A stretch of 64,000 nt of DNA from Carposina sasakii (taxonomy: Eukaryota > Arthropoda > Insecta > Lepidoptera > Carposinidae): the NCBI GenBank assembly GCA_014607495.2, contig CP053157.1:8804001-8868000 (forward strand), read 5' to 3'. The notes below the pieces were generated by a model. The model had not been told where the DNA came from. It worked only from the letters and a program-made list of their open reading frames with translations, and did no database searches. Positions 26,101 through 36,700 of the stretch are shown here, piece after piece. The position numbers and the translations under genes are program-made. The stretch's first letter is position 1. Each line of letters opens with the position of its first letter.

Positions 26101-26753
26101 TTCGAGCCCTAAGGATCTTAATAAAGTTATGAAAGTAAAGTACCTACCTGTAATTTTTTATCTTGATAAAAATTTCGACACCTACGTAGGTACTTAAGCT
26201 CTTACAACCACCTGATGCAGAGCTTGTATAATAGGTAAATCCATTAACATGTCAAAAGTATTTATTATGACAACTTGCATACTTATTCATTACATATTAT
26301 TTAATTGCGATAAGCATGCATTAATAAGTCAGGTTGACTAGTTACTTGCATATCTACAGGATATTCATACCACACGCTAAACATAAAATGAGAGATAAGT
26401 TTGAATAATTACTACCTACGTAGATTATTTTTCCTAATCGTGGGCAAATGCACATCCACGTTACAAATTACTTAATCCTTATTATCGTTGGGCGTCTAAA
26501 AGGGTTATAAGTAAGTAGGCTAATATAAGAAGCTGGAAATAAACCTGATAACAAGCTTTGTGTCCAAAGCTCTAACCTGTAAATCGTCATTGTATCTAGT
26601 CCTTATGGCGCCTGGCTGGCTAGGACGTTCGAGCAGCAGTAGCTCCGTCAGGACTATCACACCGAACACGGCGAAGAACATGATAAAGATGAAGAAGCTG
26701 ATATTGGCGCGCTCCTTAGCCCGGGAGACGGCCGCGCGAGGGCGCCACCGCAT
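20108..26753 (-). CDS. 5' part of a type II membrane protein, possibly a family-92 glycosyltransferase (partial)
   Basis: Two exons on the minus strand, joined by a 6.4-kb intron in phase 0: 26753-26577 (59 codons, donor CAG|GTTAGA) and 20205-20108 (acceptor TTTTTTGCAG, donor AG|GTATGT). The first encodes MRWRPRAAVSRAKERAN, a basic cytoplasmic tail, then a hydrophobic anchor at about residues 18-36 (ISFFIFIMFFAVFGVIVLT) and a short stem. The second ends ...DGVWQPVAGTR. A WQPV-G-T/R phrase followed by KFxVFSAYYD is, as I remember it, the start of the luminal domain of insect GT92 (DUF23, galt-1-like) proteins; that second half is not in the exons found. No further exon was recognised below 20.1 kb, so the gene probably leaves the window. 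An in-frame ATG at 26894 would add 47 residues; I prefer 26753 because the tail length then suits a type II protein. The family call is an inference. Confidence 0.55.
20373..20637. mobile_element. Fold-back MITE, copy 2
   Basis: Same family as 18944-19200, with TA at both ends. It lies 168 bp upstream (minus strand) of the acceptor of the 20108-20205 exon. Confidence 0.9.
21269..21531. mobile_element. Fold-back MITE, copy 3
   Basis: Same family, best-preserved arms. Ends CAGGGTGTAACAAAAAGGGT and its reverse complement, TATA flanks. Confidence 0.92.
22288..22412 (-). mobile_element. SINE-like repeat abutting the mariner
   Basis: TTTATCCCTTACGGGGTAGG ... GAGATGTACAAGTTCGGT. It ends exactly where the mariner left repeat begins. 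Confidence 0.75.
22513..22583 (-). mobile_element. tRNA-derived SINE head / pseudo-tRNA inside the mariner
   Basis: On the minus strand an A box (TGGCTTAGTGG) and a B box (GGTTCGATTCC) are at tRNA spacing and are followed by a T-run (AATTTTTT). The T stem pairs (GTGGG/CCCAC), but the acceptor and anticodon stems do not close. I therefore call a SINE head or pseudogene rather than a functional tRNA. Confidence 0.6.
22916..23921 (+). pseudogene. Broken mariner transposase
   Basis: The reading frame from ATG 22916 shows the helix-turn-helix part (KFLHMKGMKGKDIYDEL, CVQDEARPGRPKS) and catalytic motifs TTDETWVHHY, IFHQDNARVHT and YSPDLAPSDFHLF (the DD34D signature). It is interrupted by an early stop (fifth codon), a TGA at 23168, a stop just before 23249, and two frameshifts (about 23400-23490 and about 23640). 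The second and third catalytic motifs are therefore in different frames from the first. It cannot make active transposase. Confidence 0.93.
23990..24960. other. Intron of the type II membrane protein gene, nothing recognised
   Basis: AT-rich with GTAGGTACCTAC-type short palindromes near 24590-24640. No gene. Confidence 0.5.
24961..25200 (-). mobile_element. Retroposon tail, reverse copy
   Basis: Reverse complement of the 1553-1802 family (CCCCCAGGGCACGCTACAAG). Ends in CTCTGCCGGCACCACGCAG. Confidence 0.8.
25201..26576. other. Intron of the type II membrane protein gene, nothing recognised
   Basis: AT-rich. The 81-codon frame at 25558-25803 has no coding character. No element identified. Confidence 0.45.
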
Positions 26754-27099
26754 TTCGGCTGATTCCCAAGCATTAGCACGACGAGCTAGCTTTAAAAAGC
26801 CCAATGATCCAGTCAGTTGCTCGACATACACATCGCGGCGAATCGCGAGACACGCGTGCGACCACGCGCGCTTCACTGTCACACACTGACGCACTGAAAC
26901 ACTTTGACAGCCATCCCGATAGATTGTTCGTGCTGTATACTTCGAACTATCGACTCTTCATCTTGTATACGGTAACGTCTAGTAATTAATGCGACATGTG
27001 AAAATTATTTTAATGTCATGTTTTATACATTTACGTGGAATGTAGAGTAAATTGAGCAGTAGTTTTAGCGGAAACAGCTTTGTTTCTATATGGGATGTT

Positions 27100-27250
27100 T
27101 CATGTCGTATAGCAACCCCAATCGTGACGCCTTGGGGGGCGCATGCGCGACTCCGACCACCCCACGTTCAATGACTGGGTAGTAATGAAACGGAGGCTCG
27201 GAGGAGGAGGGGTAGGACCTGCCGGAGGACCGTTTCATACTCAAGCTGTC
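27100..27250 (-). promoter_or_regulatory. GC-rich patch with perfect NRF-1/Ewg-type palindrome upstream of the type II membrane protein gene
   Basis: A GC-rich island in AT-rich DNA, 350-500 bp upstream of the putative start at 26753 (minus). It holds GCGCATGCGC at 27139-27148, the core of the NRF-1 / Drosophila erect wing site. It may be the promoter or a 5' UTR exon of that gene. The boundary is approximate. Confidence 0.35.
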
Positions 27251-27860
27251 GCTGAACGTTTATTTGTAAACAAACTATGAAATTCAATTACCTAGATGGT
27301 ACTTTAACATATGGATTTTCGACTAAATCCTATTAGATAGATCAGATTAGGATAAAAAGCTTTTAGGTTGATATTTTACATACACATAGCCATATTCCAA
27401 GAATTGCATAGCAGGAACTGCAGATTCATTAAGGAGATCCCACAGTCATTTATGTTTTAATTATGTTAAGGTCTGATGTAGACCTCACACGTTACATGTA
27501 TTAAAGGCTTTAATTTTTATACAGAAGAGAGTGCCACAGGTTCATTTTTCTATCGGCAATTCGTGACCAAGCTGGCCACTTGAGATATGTTATATAATTA
27601 TCAGCTAAATTGAATTGGAGGAGGAAAGTATAATAACTCTGTGATATTACGATGTACATATTTACCTATAACTTATTTTTAACTACTTTATTTCAGTATT
27701 TTTAAGTGAATTACCCAATATTTTCTTCTAGCTACAGGAAGAGCAAACAAAATATGGAACTGTACAAAAACTTAATAAAATATTTACAATTTATTTAATC
27801 CTTTGCCACTGCAAATAACATCTACTTAATATAAATATATTGAACATAACAATTGAAATT

Positions 27861-29103
27861 TTACTTGGTCTGTTCGGACAAGTTGCCATGGCGCCTCTCC
27901 CAAATCATGCGGTGTTTTTGTTTCATGTACGCTTTTTTGGCATCAGCATAGCCTCCAAGATCACCATCTAAAGTAAAGATATACATAGATAAATAATTTA
28001 AAAAATTAAATTCTTTGCATACTTAATTTACTATTAGGTATTTATTTATTATTATTATTATTAAAGTACATTTTCTAGTGTCATATCATCTATGTACTCA
28101 AAAAGACTGCTATTAGAAACATTGTTTATTTTGATTATAGAACCCGTAATTATAAATAGGCTCCTTTATCTTGTTGAGCTGTCTGGTAATGTCAGGTCCT
28201 GACCCCAGAAGGATTAAATTTAGCACAAATATCTGGCAGTTTTGAAACAAACTAAATAGCAAAAATAGCCTAAATAGCAGAAGAAAAATTAAAAAAATAT
28301 ATTGAAGAAATGTGTCATCTAGGAGTCAAGAATTACTCATTAATGTATACTTACACTTGATGAACCAAGCCTCTTCAGCATCTCTGTACTTCTCATACAG
28401 AGGTTTGCACACTGTCACGTGATCGGGTGACTCATATAACATACAGTCTTCATAACGCTGACGGAGAATTGTCAGGATTTCTGAATCTACAGATCTGAAA
28501 AAATAATGATAAACAAAGTCATAAAGCTAACTAATTACTGTGAAACAAATAAGATATGCTTTTAAGCTACTGACAATCACATAAGTACTTAATCGAAAAT
28601 TTGGAGTAGGGTGCAGGTAAATCATTGTTGTATTAACTTAAATAAAAACAATACTTACTCACATGCAGATAACCTGGAATAACGCTAAGTAAACTAATGA
28701 GAGTGAAACGTATGTTTATAGATGTAAGTACCCACAAACTTTATTCAAACAGATAAAACAATTAGGTATACAAACTAACCTATCACGCTTGAATTGAGCG
28801 TTCGCCTCGAAGTCACAGACTACGTCGTCGGTGTAACATTGATCAATGGTAGGTACACGGCGAAATTGTTGATGATACCATGGGTATTTCTTCTGATTGG
28901 GTTCTACTACCGTTTCTGAAGGCAATAAATACACATTAGCAAAACAGACTTACATAACAACAAACCAATCCAAGATTTTTTTACAAGCTTTTTATACCTC
29001 TAAACCATGTTACTGGTGCATCGATTGTTGAGTATAGGGCACTACAAAATGCTCTAAATAAATTATCATCGCCAGCAGGCGTACAATCTTTTTCTTTACC
29101 CAT
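27861..29103 (-). CDS. Ndufb10: NADH dehydrogenase [ubiquinone] 1 beta subcomplex subunit 10 (complex I PDSW subunit)
   Basis: Four exons on the minus strand: 29103-28998, 28915-28780, 28494-28355, 27967-27861 (489 nt, 162 residues plus TAA). All introns are GT..AG and phases match (G|AA, AG|A, T|AT). It is an accessory subunit of the membrane arm of mitochondrial complex I, facing the intermembrane space. The protein starts MGKEKDCTP and carries the family blocks APVTWFRE (about residues 29-36), PWYHQQFRRVPTIDQCY (about 44-60) and GGYADAKKAYMKQKHR (about 131-146). Paired cysteines occur as C-x6-C (CYTDDVVC) and C-x11-C, as expected for a disulphide-stabilised intermembrane-space subunit. Length is close to the usual 160-175 residues. 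The start is the first ATG of the exon with no earlier in-frame ATG nearby. A retroposon lies about 110 bp upstream. An AATAAA on the minus strand near 27791-27796 is a candidate poly(A) signal. Identification is from remembered family sequence; I am very sure. Confidence 0.95.
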
Positions 29104-29216
29104 TTTATGTAGAAATTAAAAGAAATTGGATTTATTTCCCCGTCGAGTCGAGTTACAAGGCATAGGCAAGGGAGAACACGAGAGGAAGTGTCAATGTCAA
29201 TCTACTGTCATTTCTT

Positions 29217-29655
29217 TTTTTTTTTTGTTTAGTTTATCCCGAGAGGAATAGGTACACCTAGGTTGCGTTCAAGTTTATCTAAGCTCCATACAGCCTAATT
29301 TTCTTTAGTAAATGATTCCTGAATTTATGGGATGATAATGATGATGGTGATGAATGGAAACGTCGGGAAAATCCTCAAGAACAAGTGTAAAGTTAGTCAA
29401 AATTAAAAATAATTGCAGAAACAACTTACATGGGCCCATGAAGAGATCGTATTCCGGCTAAAGTTTTACTCAGCTTACCTGCGTATAAAACCATGCACAC
29501 GCACTAGATTCACATCACAAGTAATCAAAATATAACTTATCTACCAGAAAACATCACTTTACGGACACATGCAAGCCATTTACAAATAATTTTTGATTTT
29601 CACAAGAAAATTACACCTGCACCCTTCCAGCTCTTCCCGCCGAATCCTCACTGTC
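29217..29655 (-). mobile_element. Retroposon with poly(A) and 12-bp target duplication, upstream of Ndufb10
   Basis: On the minus strand it ends in AAACAAAAAAAAAAAAAA. ACTGTCATTTCT flanks it on both sides (just before the T-run near 29217 and near 29650), a 12-bp target duplication. It ends about 110 bp from the Ndufb10 start codon. Copies of the family are at 49509-49755 and 49832-50176. Confidence 0.75.
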
Positions 29656-30385
29656 ATTTCTATGCGAGTTGCGTGCATTCTATAGTTCTAAACTTTAGGG
29701 ATTAGAAGAGAGTAGTTGCACATACAGATAACGAAAAGTGAAAACGAGATAACAATATTTGAAACTGAATAATAAGGTACACCTACACAAAAATGTTTTC
29801 GTTGCGTTCATGCCATTATTATGTGCAACCGTTTATTTATAAATAAATACTTTTGATACCCCATACTAATACAAAGTAATCGAGCATACTCTTTGCAGCA
29901 GGCTTAGCATGAGATGGGCGGGTAAGATATCTCATATTTGAATGTGAAATCTACAGAGCTATACACATACTAAAACTAGACAAACACTTCGTGTTTAAAA
30001 AGAAAGTTGGCGAATAAATATATTCATTCTCGAGCTAGGCAGGATCTCGGCAATACTAAAGGAATGTGCGCACAAACTCCCTTATTTACTCTAGCATTTC
30101 AATCACGAAAAGATATATTAAAAATTCATGTAGGTTTAAAATAGTATTCAGGTTAATATTGCGAGACTTATATTGCACTGTGTAGTTATAGGTACTCACT
30201 ATAAGGGCACTGTGGCGGTTCTTAACTGATGAATAGACGCTGTCTTTCTCTAAGATTAATCAAGCATTCAAGAAAGAGACAGCATCAACTTTTCTATAAA
30301 CAGATCTATAGATCTGACCATTGGAGAAATCGGTCCTACAGCAAAAATAAAATGAAAACACAGTCCAATATTGAAAAAAATAACA

Positions 30386-33300
30386 TTTATTTTCCAACAC
30401 TACATTCATTGTTCATGCAATACTGACAAGATACTACTTCCATACATACATTGATTTACTTCAGTTGGAATTGCAACAACAATAAAGATCACAGAATCAT
30501 GAAGATGTACATAAAATTCAATCCTACTCAGTGTGTTTACATCTTCCATTACTGTACTTAAAATCTACCTTAGATTATTTATAATATAAATTTAAATCTT
30601 TGTTATTGGTCACAAAAGTAAAAACAACATTTGCTTAAAAAGTACTTCTACAGTCTTGGGAAATCTTAAAGATTAAAAAAAAAACTAGTTCCAAATTCAA
30701 CTTAAAATAATTAGATATTTTTTTGAAACTATGTATAATTACAGATTTAATTAATTCATCAGAATATAAAAACTAATTTTCCACAATTTGTGTAGATGGA
30801 ATAATGTGCTTATTTCTCGTTAAAATTCCATTTTACTTGCAACTTGGCAGTGTGCAATATAATAATTAATAAGAATTGCTTTGAACCCGAAAACATAAAT
30901 ACTTAATGCAAGACCCGCTTACATAAAACTATATGTCCTAATATTGCGTTGTTCCACATTTTGACATAATTTTTATGAACAAACATAAAATGTTTAAAGC
31001 ATTTTTATAATTTTACCTAAATATGTACACTACATACATAAAATACAGTATTTCGTAAACTTTTGATCTAATAAAAATGGGTAAGACTATAGAGACAAGA
31101 GATAAACTGTACAAGAACACTTTTTGATGTCATTTTACCAAACCAGTGCCAGTATGACACACATTACTATTACAAGGAAATATGCGTAATGAGCATATCA
31201 AAATCTGTTTTAATTCGTGTCGAGGACATCGTGTCCCTCTCGGGTGCCCTATGAACACGTAATGTGGGAAAGGGAACACAACATCTACAGTAGGCACTTT
31301 TTCTGGACGATTCTGAATTCCTATTGCGCACATTTTAATCTCAATGCGTAAATACGCAAGGATTTTTATTTGTAGTCAATACTGACACGAGTTCCAGTGT
31401 CAAAATATTCTCGTTATTATTTCTTATTCAATAGTGACCCTCACAGAATGTCTTAACTTGGTATGAAAATGGAGATGAAGTTCGAAATGAATACCAATAA
31501 CAAATGACATGACATGACATGATCAAATTATTTACAAACTTAAAAATACTACTTTATTAGCTATGGAAAGTAGATTGAATGTTAATGTCGATACTTATAT
31601 TACTTCCAAATACAGTCACTTGCCCTAAGATAGCTTAATTTTAATTGATAATGGCAGGTTTCACTGTAAAAATATAATATTGTTAAAGACGATAACTATA
31701 GTATGGTCGTTATACAATTTTAAATTATGACCAGTCGACTTTCATTACAAAAAAAAAAGCAAGTGGAAGATTGAAACGACCGTGTAGGCATTCATTTTTG
31801 TCTATAGTTATTTTCAATTATGTTGTACATTGTATGTAATTATAGAACATACCTAAACGAGCTAATATTGTAGATCGTTGTATACTATAAAAAAAAAATT
31901 ATGTGCGCCTAAGTTCTATGCTCGTATTCGTAAACAGTTAAAGTGTCAGTAAACACAAACACAGCCCAAAATCCACTTTAGATACAATAGTAAATACATA
32001 GAACTCGTTGGTATACAAAACATATTTAGCCCATAGGTATATTAAATTTTACTGCGACATTATCAAAATGTATCCAGCACTGATAGCAGACCGTTTCAAA
32101 CAAATAATAGTCTGCATAAACATTTCAACGGTGCTGGTTTAGCTTACGATCCTCCGTTGTTTTTATACTAAAAAATATTAATATAAAAATATATTTCAAT
32201 CCAAATGTGGAACCACGATATTTGGGACGCTGGTATGACCTATATTGCACTGAGACACGAGGACTTTATATTCATACAAAGTTCCAACTGGTACATTTCC
32301 AAACTATTTACATACTAATACTGTTACAAAAACATTTGAACATTTTTAATTGACTTTAATTCAATAATAGTGATATTAAAACTTGAATAACACTATCTTG
32401 AGAGTAAAGACATACCATACAAAACATTTAGATAAATCACATATTTACTTAAGTCATATCCTATATGTCCATATGTGGTACATCGTAATGTGATATATTT
32501 TGAATTTGCCAACCTTTCAAGACAAAGGTTGGAATTATATTTAATGTAGAAAACATTTTTATAACATTTGTAATCACGTATGTATGTATAAGTTGTCTAA
32601 AAATTAAGTACATCAATTAGAAACAGTGATAGTTACTTCTACAAACGAGAATCCTATCTACAACAATTTGCAAAATATATTTTATATTTATGTTTAAATC
32701 AAATATGTAAAGCTTACGTACATGCAATTGGAGATCACATCAAGGGTAAAATTTTATCGAAATCAACACATTATTATTGTACTTTAGTATGTGCATTCGA
32801 AAAATGTTATAATAGCTCGTTGGCTTGATACAAAAATCATTGTTATATTAATTAAACTAACACTAACAAAATTTGAGCCTCAAATCGTAAAATGATATGT
32901 ACATCTTAGTTGCACAAAATAATTTTAAAAAAAAACAGTTTGATAAAAATTTTATGATAATATCGAATAATAATAAATACAAGAAATAAAGATGTATGAT
33001 TGAATTTCTGAACACTCAAAAATATTTTATACTCCAGTCCTCATGATAATCATAAACCTAAAATATTAAATACATCAAAATGTCAATGGATAAAATAAAA
33101 AATGCATTGCTTAGAATTTTAGGGACACATTCCTGTCTAAAAATTCTAATCAATACCCTACCCTAATAGTACAAAACTATTGGTTGGAAAGACTAAATTA
33201 TATAAAAGAAAACTTAACCTACGAGAATATTACGTACGGGGTAAAACAAAACAGAGATGTACTGGCAATGGCGGCCAAGTCAGCCACATATTAAAAGTCT

Positions 33301-33732
33301 TTGAGATCACATTTTAAATCGCAGAAAATTTGTACACTCACATGACTGCCTCGATTCAATAAATACGATACATAAAGTGATCAGATATTGATTTAACCCT
33401 GTTATTTAATTATCCTCAAAAAATACTAAATAACATTAAATATATCTCGATTAACCTATAAATAGACCACGAGTATAATATAACATTTGACGAACGCTTC
33501 GATGGAAATCTTAGCCTAGATAAACACACAAAAATATACCCTATAAAAACATTATTGTTTTACAAAATCACATTTCATAGGACACTTGTTTTACTTGTTT
33601 AAGTAAATTCGTTGCGACCCTTAGGCGTTCCTATGAAGATAATTATGACTTTGGAACTCGTACGCACTCTTTATTCTTACATACATTGGAAGGAATGCAT
33701 CTTCTTCTTACTTCGTAGGTGGGAGAGATATA
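30386..33732 (-). other. Probable long 3' UTR of Marf1
   Basis: About 3.3 kb downstream of the Marf1 stop. It is AT-rich and non-coding and has none of the dispersed repeat families that fill the rest of the window, which suggests constraint or transcription. A minus-strand AATAAA lies at 30386-30391 (TTTATT on +) and may mark the 3' end, about 1.3 kb before the NDUFB10 start. Four Pumilio-type TGTANATA sites occur on the minus strand (31022-31029, 31529-31536, 32305-32312, 32896-32903). The extent is inferred; no transcript evidence is available here. Confidence 0.5.
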
Positions 33733-36700
33733 TTAAACTATGTCGAACTGCGCCGCCAAACGAGTACGACCTGCGGAAATAGTCGGTAAAAACGTATGCT
33801 TCCTACATATTTATTATGTATGCTTATTTATAAGTAAACTTGTATATATTTTTCAGTCATAATTTCAGCCATGTGATGTCCACCGCTAAACATAGGCCTC
33901 TTCCAACGATCATGACCGGTTGCGTAGATGAGTAAGAAACTATTAGTTCGGTTGACCACGCCTCTTTACATGCAGTCACGTCTATCTACATAACAGTGAA
34001 TAAGCTCACGTTTATCTATAAAACATTGAATTAACCCACGTTTATCTACAAAGAATTGAATAAACTCACGTTTATCTATAAAACATTGAATAAACTTACG
34101 TTTTTCTTGTGGCAGAAGCGCAGTGGGCGTCGGCAAAGCACTGGCAGGAGGCGAGCACCAGATATTATTCTTCGGAGAGTCAAACACGCGAGAACCCTAT
34201 GGTACAAATAAAATCTTTATAATATAAATACAATTTTTTTAACTAGTGTGACATATACCAATTATTAAAAAACATTGCTAATTCAAAACAGGTTTCATAT
34301 TTGCTTAAAATATAGTATTCCGAATATTGTGCAAGAGTACGCATTTTGGAGACTGGATCTTATCGTTTATAGTTCCCAATCTGTTATGTAGATCTTTTTT
34401 GTTTGTTTTAGTTAGTTAGATAACTAATACTAATAAATAATATTGAACCTTTATATTAAACCTTTTGTTATAATGATTGCGTACTTTTTTTGGGTCGGGG
34501 GTTTTTATTTCATGCTTTTTGAAGGAGCTCCTTAATTTTTTATTCTTTCATTTAATTTCTTTTATTTTTCGCCACGTAAAAAGTTTAGATGGGGTCGATA
34601 TATGCGATCTCGACCAAAGGAAGCTGTTTAATTATCCTCATGACAAACTGGCTCTGGGAGAATTGCAGAGATTAAGAAACAATAAAGATTAAACTTTGGT
34701 CATTCTAGATTTTCAGCAAAAATATTAATCGGTTTATCCGTTTCATTCCGGCATTCCAGGGTTTCATCCGCCACATCCCATTTCCAGCATCAGGTCCTCG
34801 TCAATTAGAAACACGAAGAGAACCAGTTAAGACAAATTCAACGAGCACAAACTCGATGGATTTACTAAAAGGTAGACCAGGGTTACGTCTCCTACCTTCG
34901 AGACCTAACAGCAGACCAGCTCAGTGGTTCCAGAAGACATTAGTGTTTCAAATGTCAGATCCCACATATGCTTGCAAGCAAACTGAGCGTGTAACATTCC
35001 TATCACACCTAACAAACGACCTGATGACCTTGAAGACCTAAACCGATTTCCACCAAACATAACTAAGAACACTCGACTGATATACCTTTCAAACATAAAA
35101 AACCGCATTAAAATCGGATCATACATACACATTTACACACACAGAGAGAGAGAGAGAGAGACACGTCAAACTTATAACACCCCGTCGTTTTTGCGTCGGG
35201 GGTTAATAAACATAGTAGAATTGAAAGATAATTATAAATATAGAGAAATATAGATTGCCTATGTAATCTTCGTGGGTGGGAGTGCACTGCACAAGCGCTC
35301 CTTATGACGAGCCGCCAGTGGTGGCAACGCTAGTAGTGGGATCTATTTCGTCTTAAGTCTTAAGAACTTACCTTTTGACCAGGCGGTGTGTCTAATATTG
35401 AATAATCAGCATGGTTTGGCATACGTGGTCTCGGGACGAGCACGCCGGGAGATAGAGACCAACGCGAGGCCATATCACACACGAACACTAGGCGGTATTG
35501 ACGGAGGAATTCCGTAACTCCGTCCATACCTGGAAATAGGAAAAAAAATATATGTACCAACCATTTTTTCATGGTTGGTAGGAAAAAAAGATACATAAGA
35601 TATACACACGACTGTGTTCTCGAAATGGGGTAGCCAGAACTGCAGGCTCATAAAGGAGACCGTGCACAGCCACGTTTAGGATAAGGACAGATTTAGATCA
35701 TCGGTGACAAGTTGCTAGATTAGCACCTGAGAGAATGCTCGAGTTTGAAATGCAAGTTCAATTCGAAAAAAAAAAAACACTCATAAGACAGCTTACCTAA
35801 ATCGGTATTAGGGAAGAAGGGCTCATATCGCGTCGAGTATTCCATAAAAATCTCAAAAGCTTGCATCGCCCCGCCCACATCCGCCAATATCTGAGCGACG
35901 CGCCAAACCGAACGCCATTCCGGCGACAATCGAATATGGCGATCGCACACCTCCAACACACCGGCAAATATCAAATTGTGCACATCCGGGTCGTGTCCGC
36001 GCAGACGGCGAAACGCCGTAGCAAAATATTCCTCAGTAGAACCGCGCGCCACGCTCCGATCCGCGGATAAAACCGCACAAGCGGCTAGAGCGGACGACGC
36101 CCATGCCGGCGAATCGCCCGGAGCCCTCACAACACCATTTTCCACACTTCCGCCCGCCGCGTAAATCAGCGCTTCGATCGAGACCATATCCAACATATCC
36201 GGGGAAGGCGGGGCGCCGAATTGGCTAGAATATTGGCTGGGAAAAGCGCATAAAGCGATCGGGCCTAACGCTTGCAGTCTTTGCGCGATCACAGGCCGCG
36301 CGGTCCTTGCAGTTAGCCTCACGCTCCTTTCTCCGCTCGCGTCGCAGGTAACCGCCACCGCTTCGGGTATCAACTCGAATAGCTCCACCAGTTTTACACA
36401 ACCGTAGTGAGCTACGCGCAACTGGCGCGCGAAATGCGCGTGGTAAGCGGGAACGAAGCGCGAAAACTCCATTCTTAAATTCGGCGTGTAGCAGAGAAGT
36501 TCGATCGCTTGGACCGCGAATTGCACTGTTCTGGCCTTTTCCTCGGGCGTTGGGGTTCTTCGTGGAAGAGATAACGACCCGTCCGGGCTTATGAAGACCG
36601 CTTGAGGTGCAACTCTGAGCATCAGCTCGTTTATAGTGCAAACTCCGTACTCCACCGGGGAGAATGGACGGCCGAATGTAGCATTATACAGTTGCGGTAT

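Noticed and set aside
26560..26889. 109-codon plus-strand open frame
   Set aside because: Antisense to the membrane-anchor exon, which has a sensible topology and splice donor.
33968..34100. 30-bp repeats as a CRISPR-like array
   Set aside because: Units are contiguous with no unique spacers, and the host is an insect nuclear genome.
36225..36641. 138-codon minus-strand open frame
   Set aside because: It is the wrong frame of the GC-rich Marf1 exon 14; the other frame carries clear LOTUS domains.
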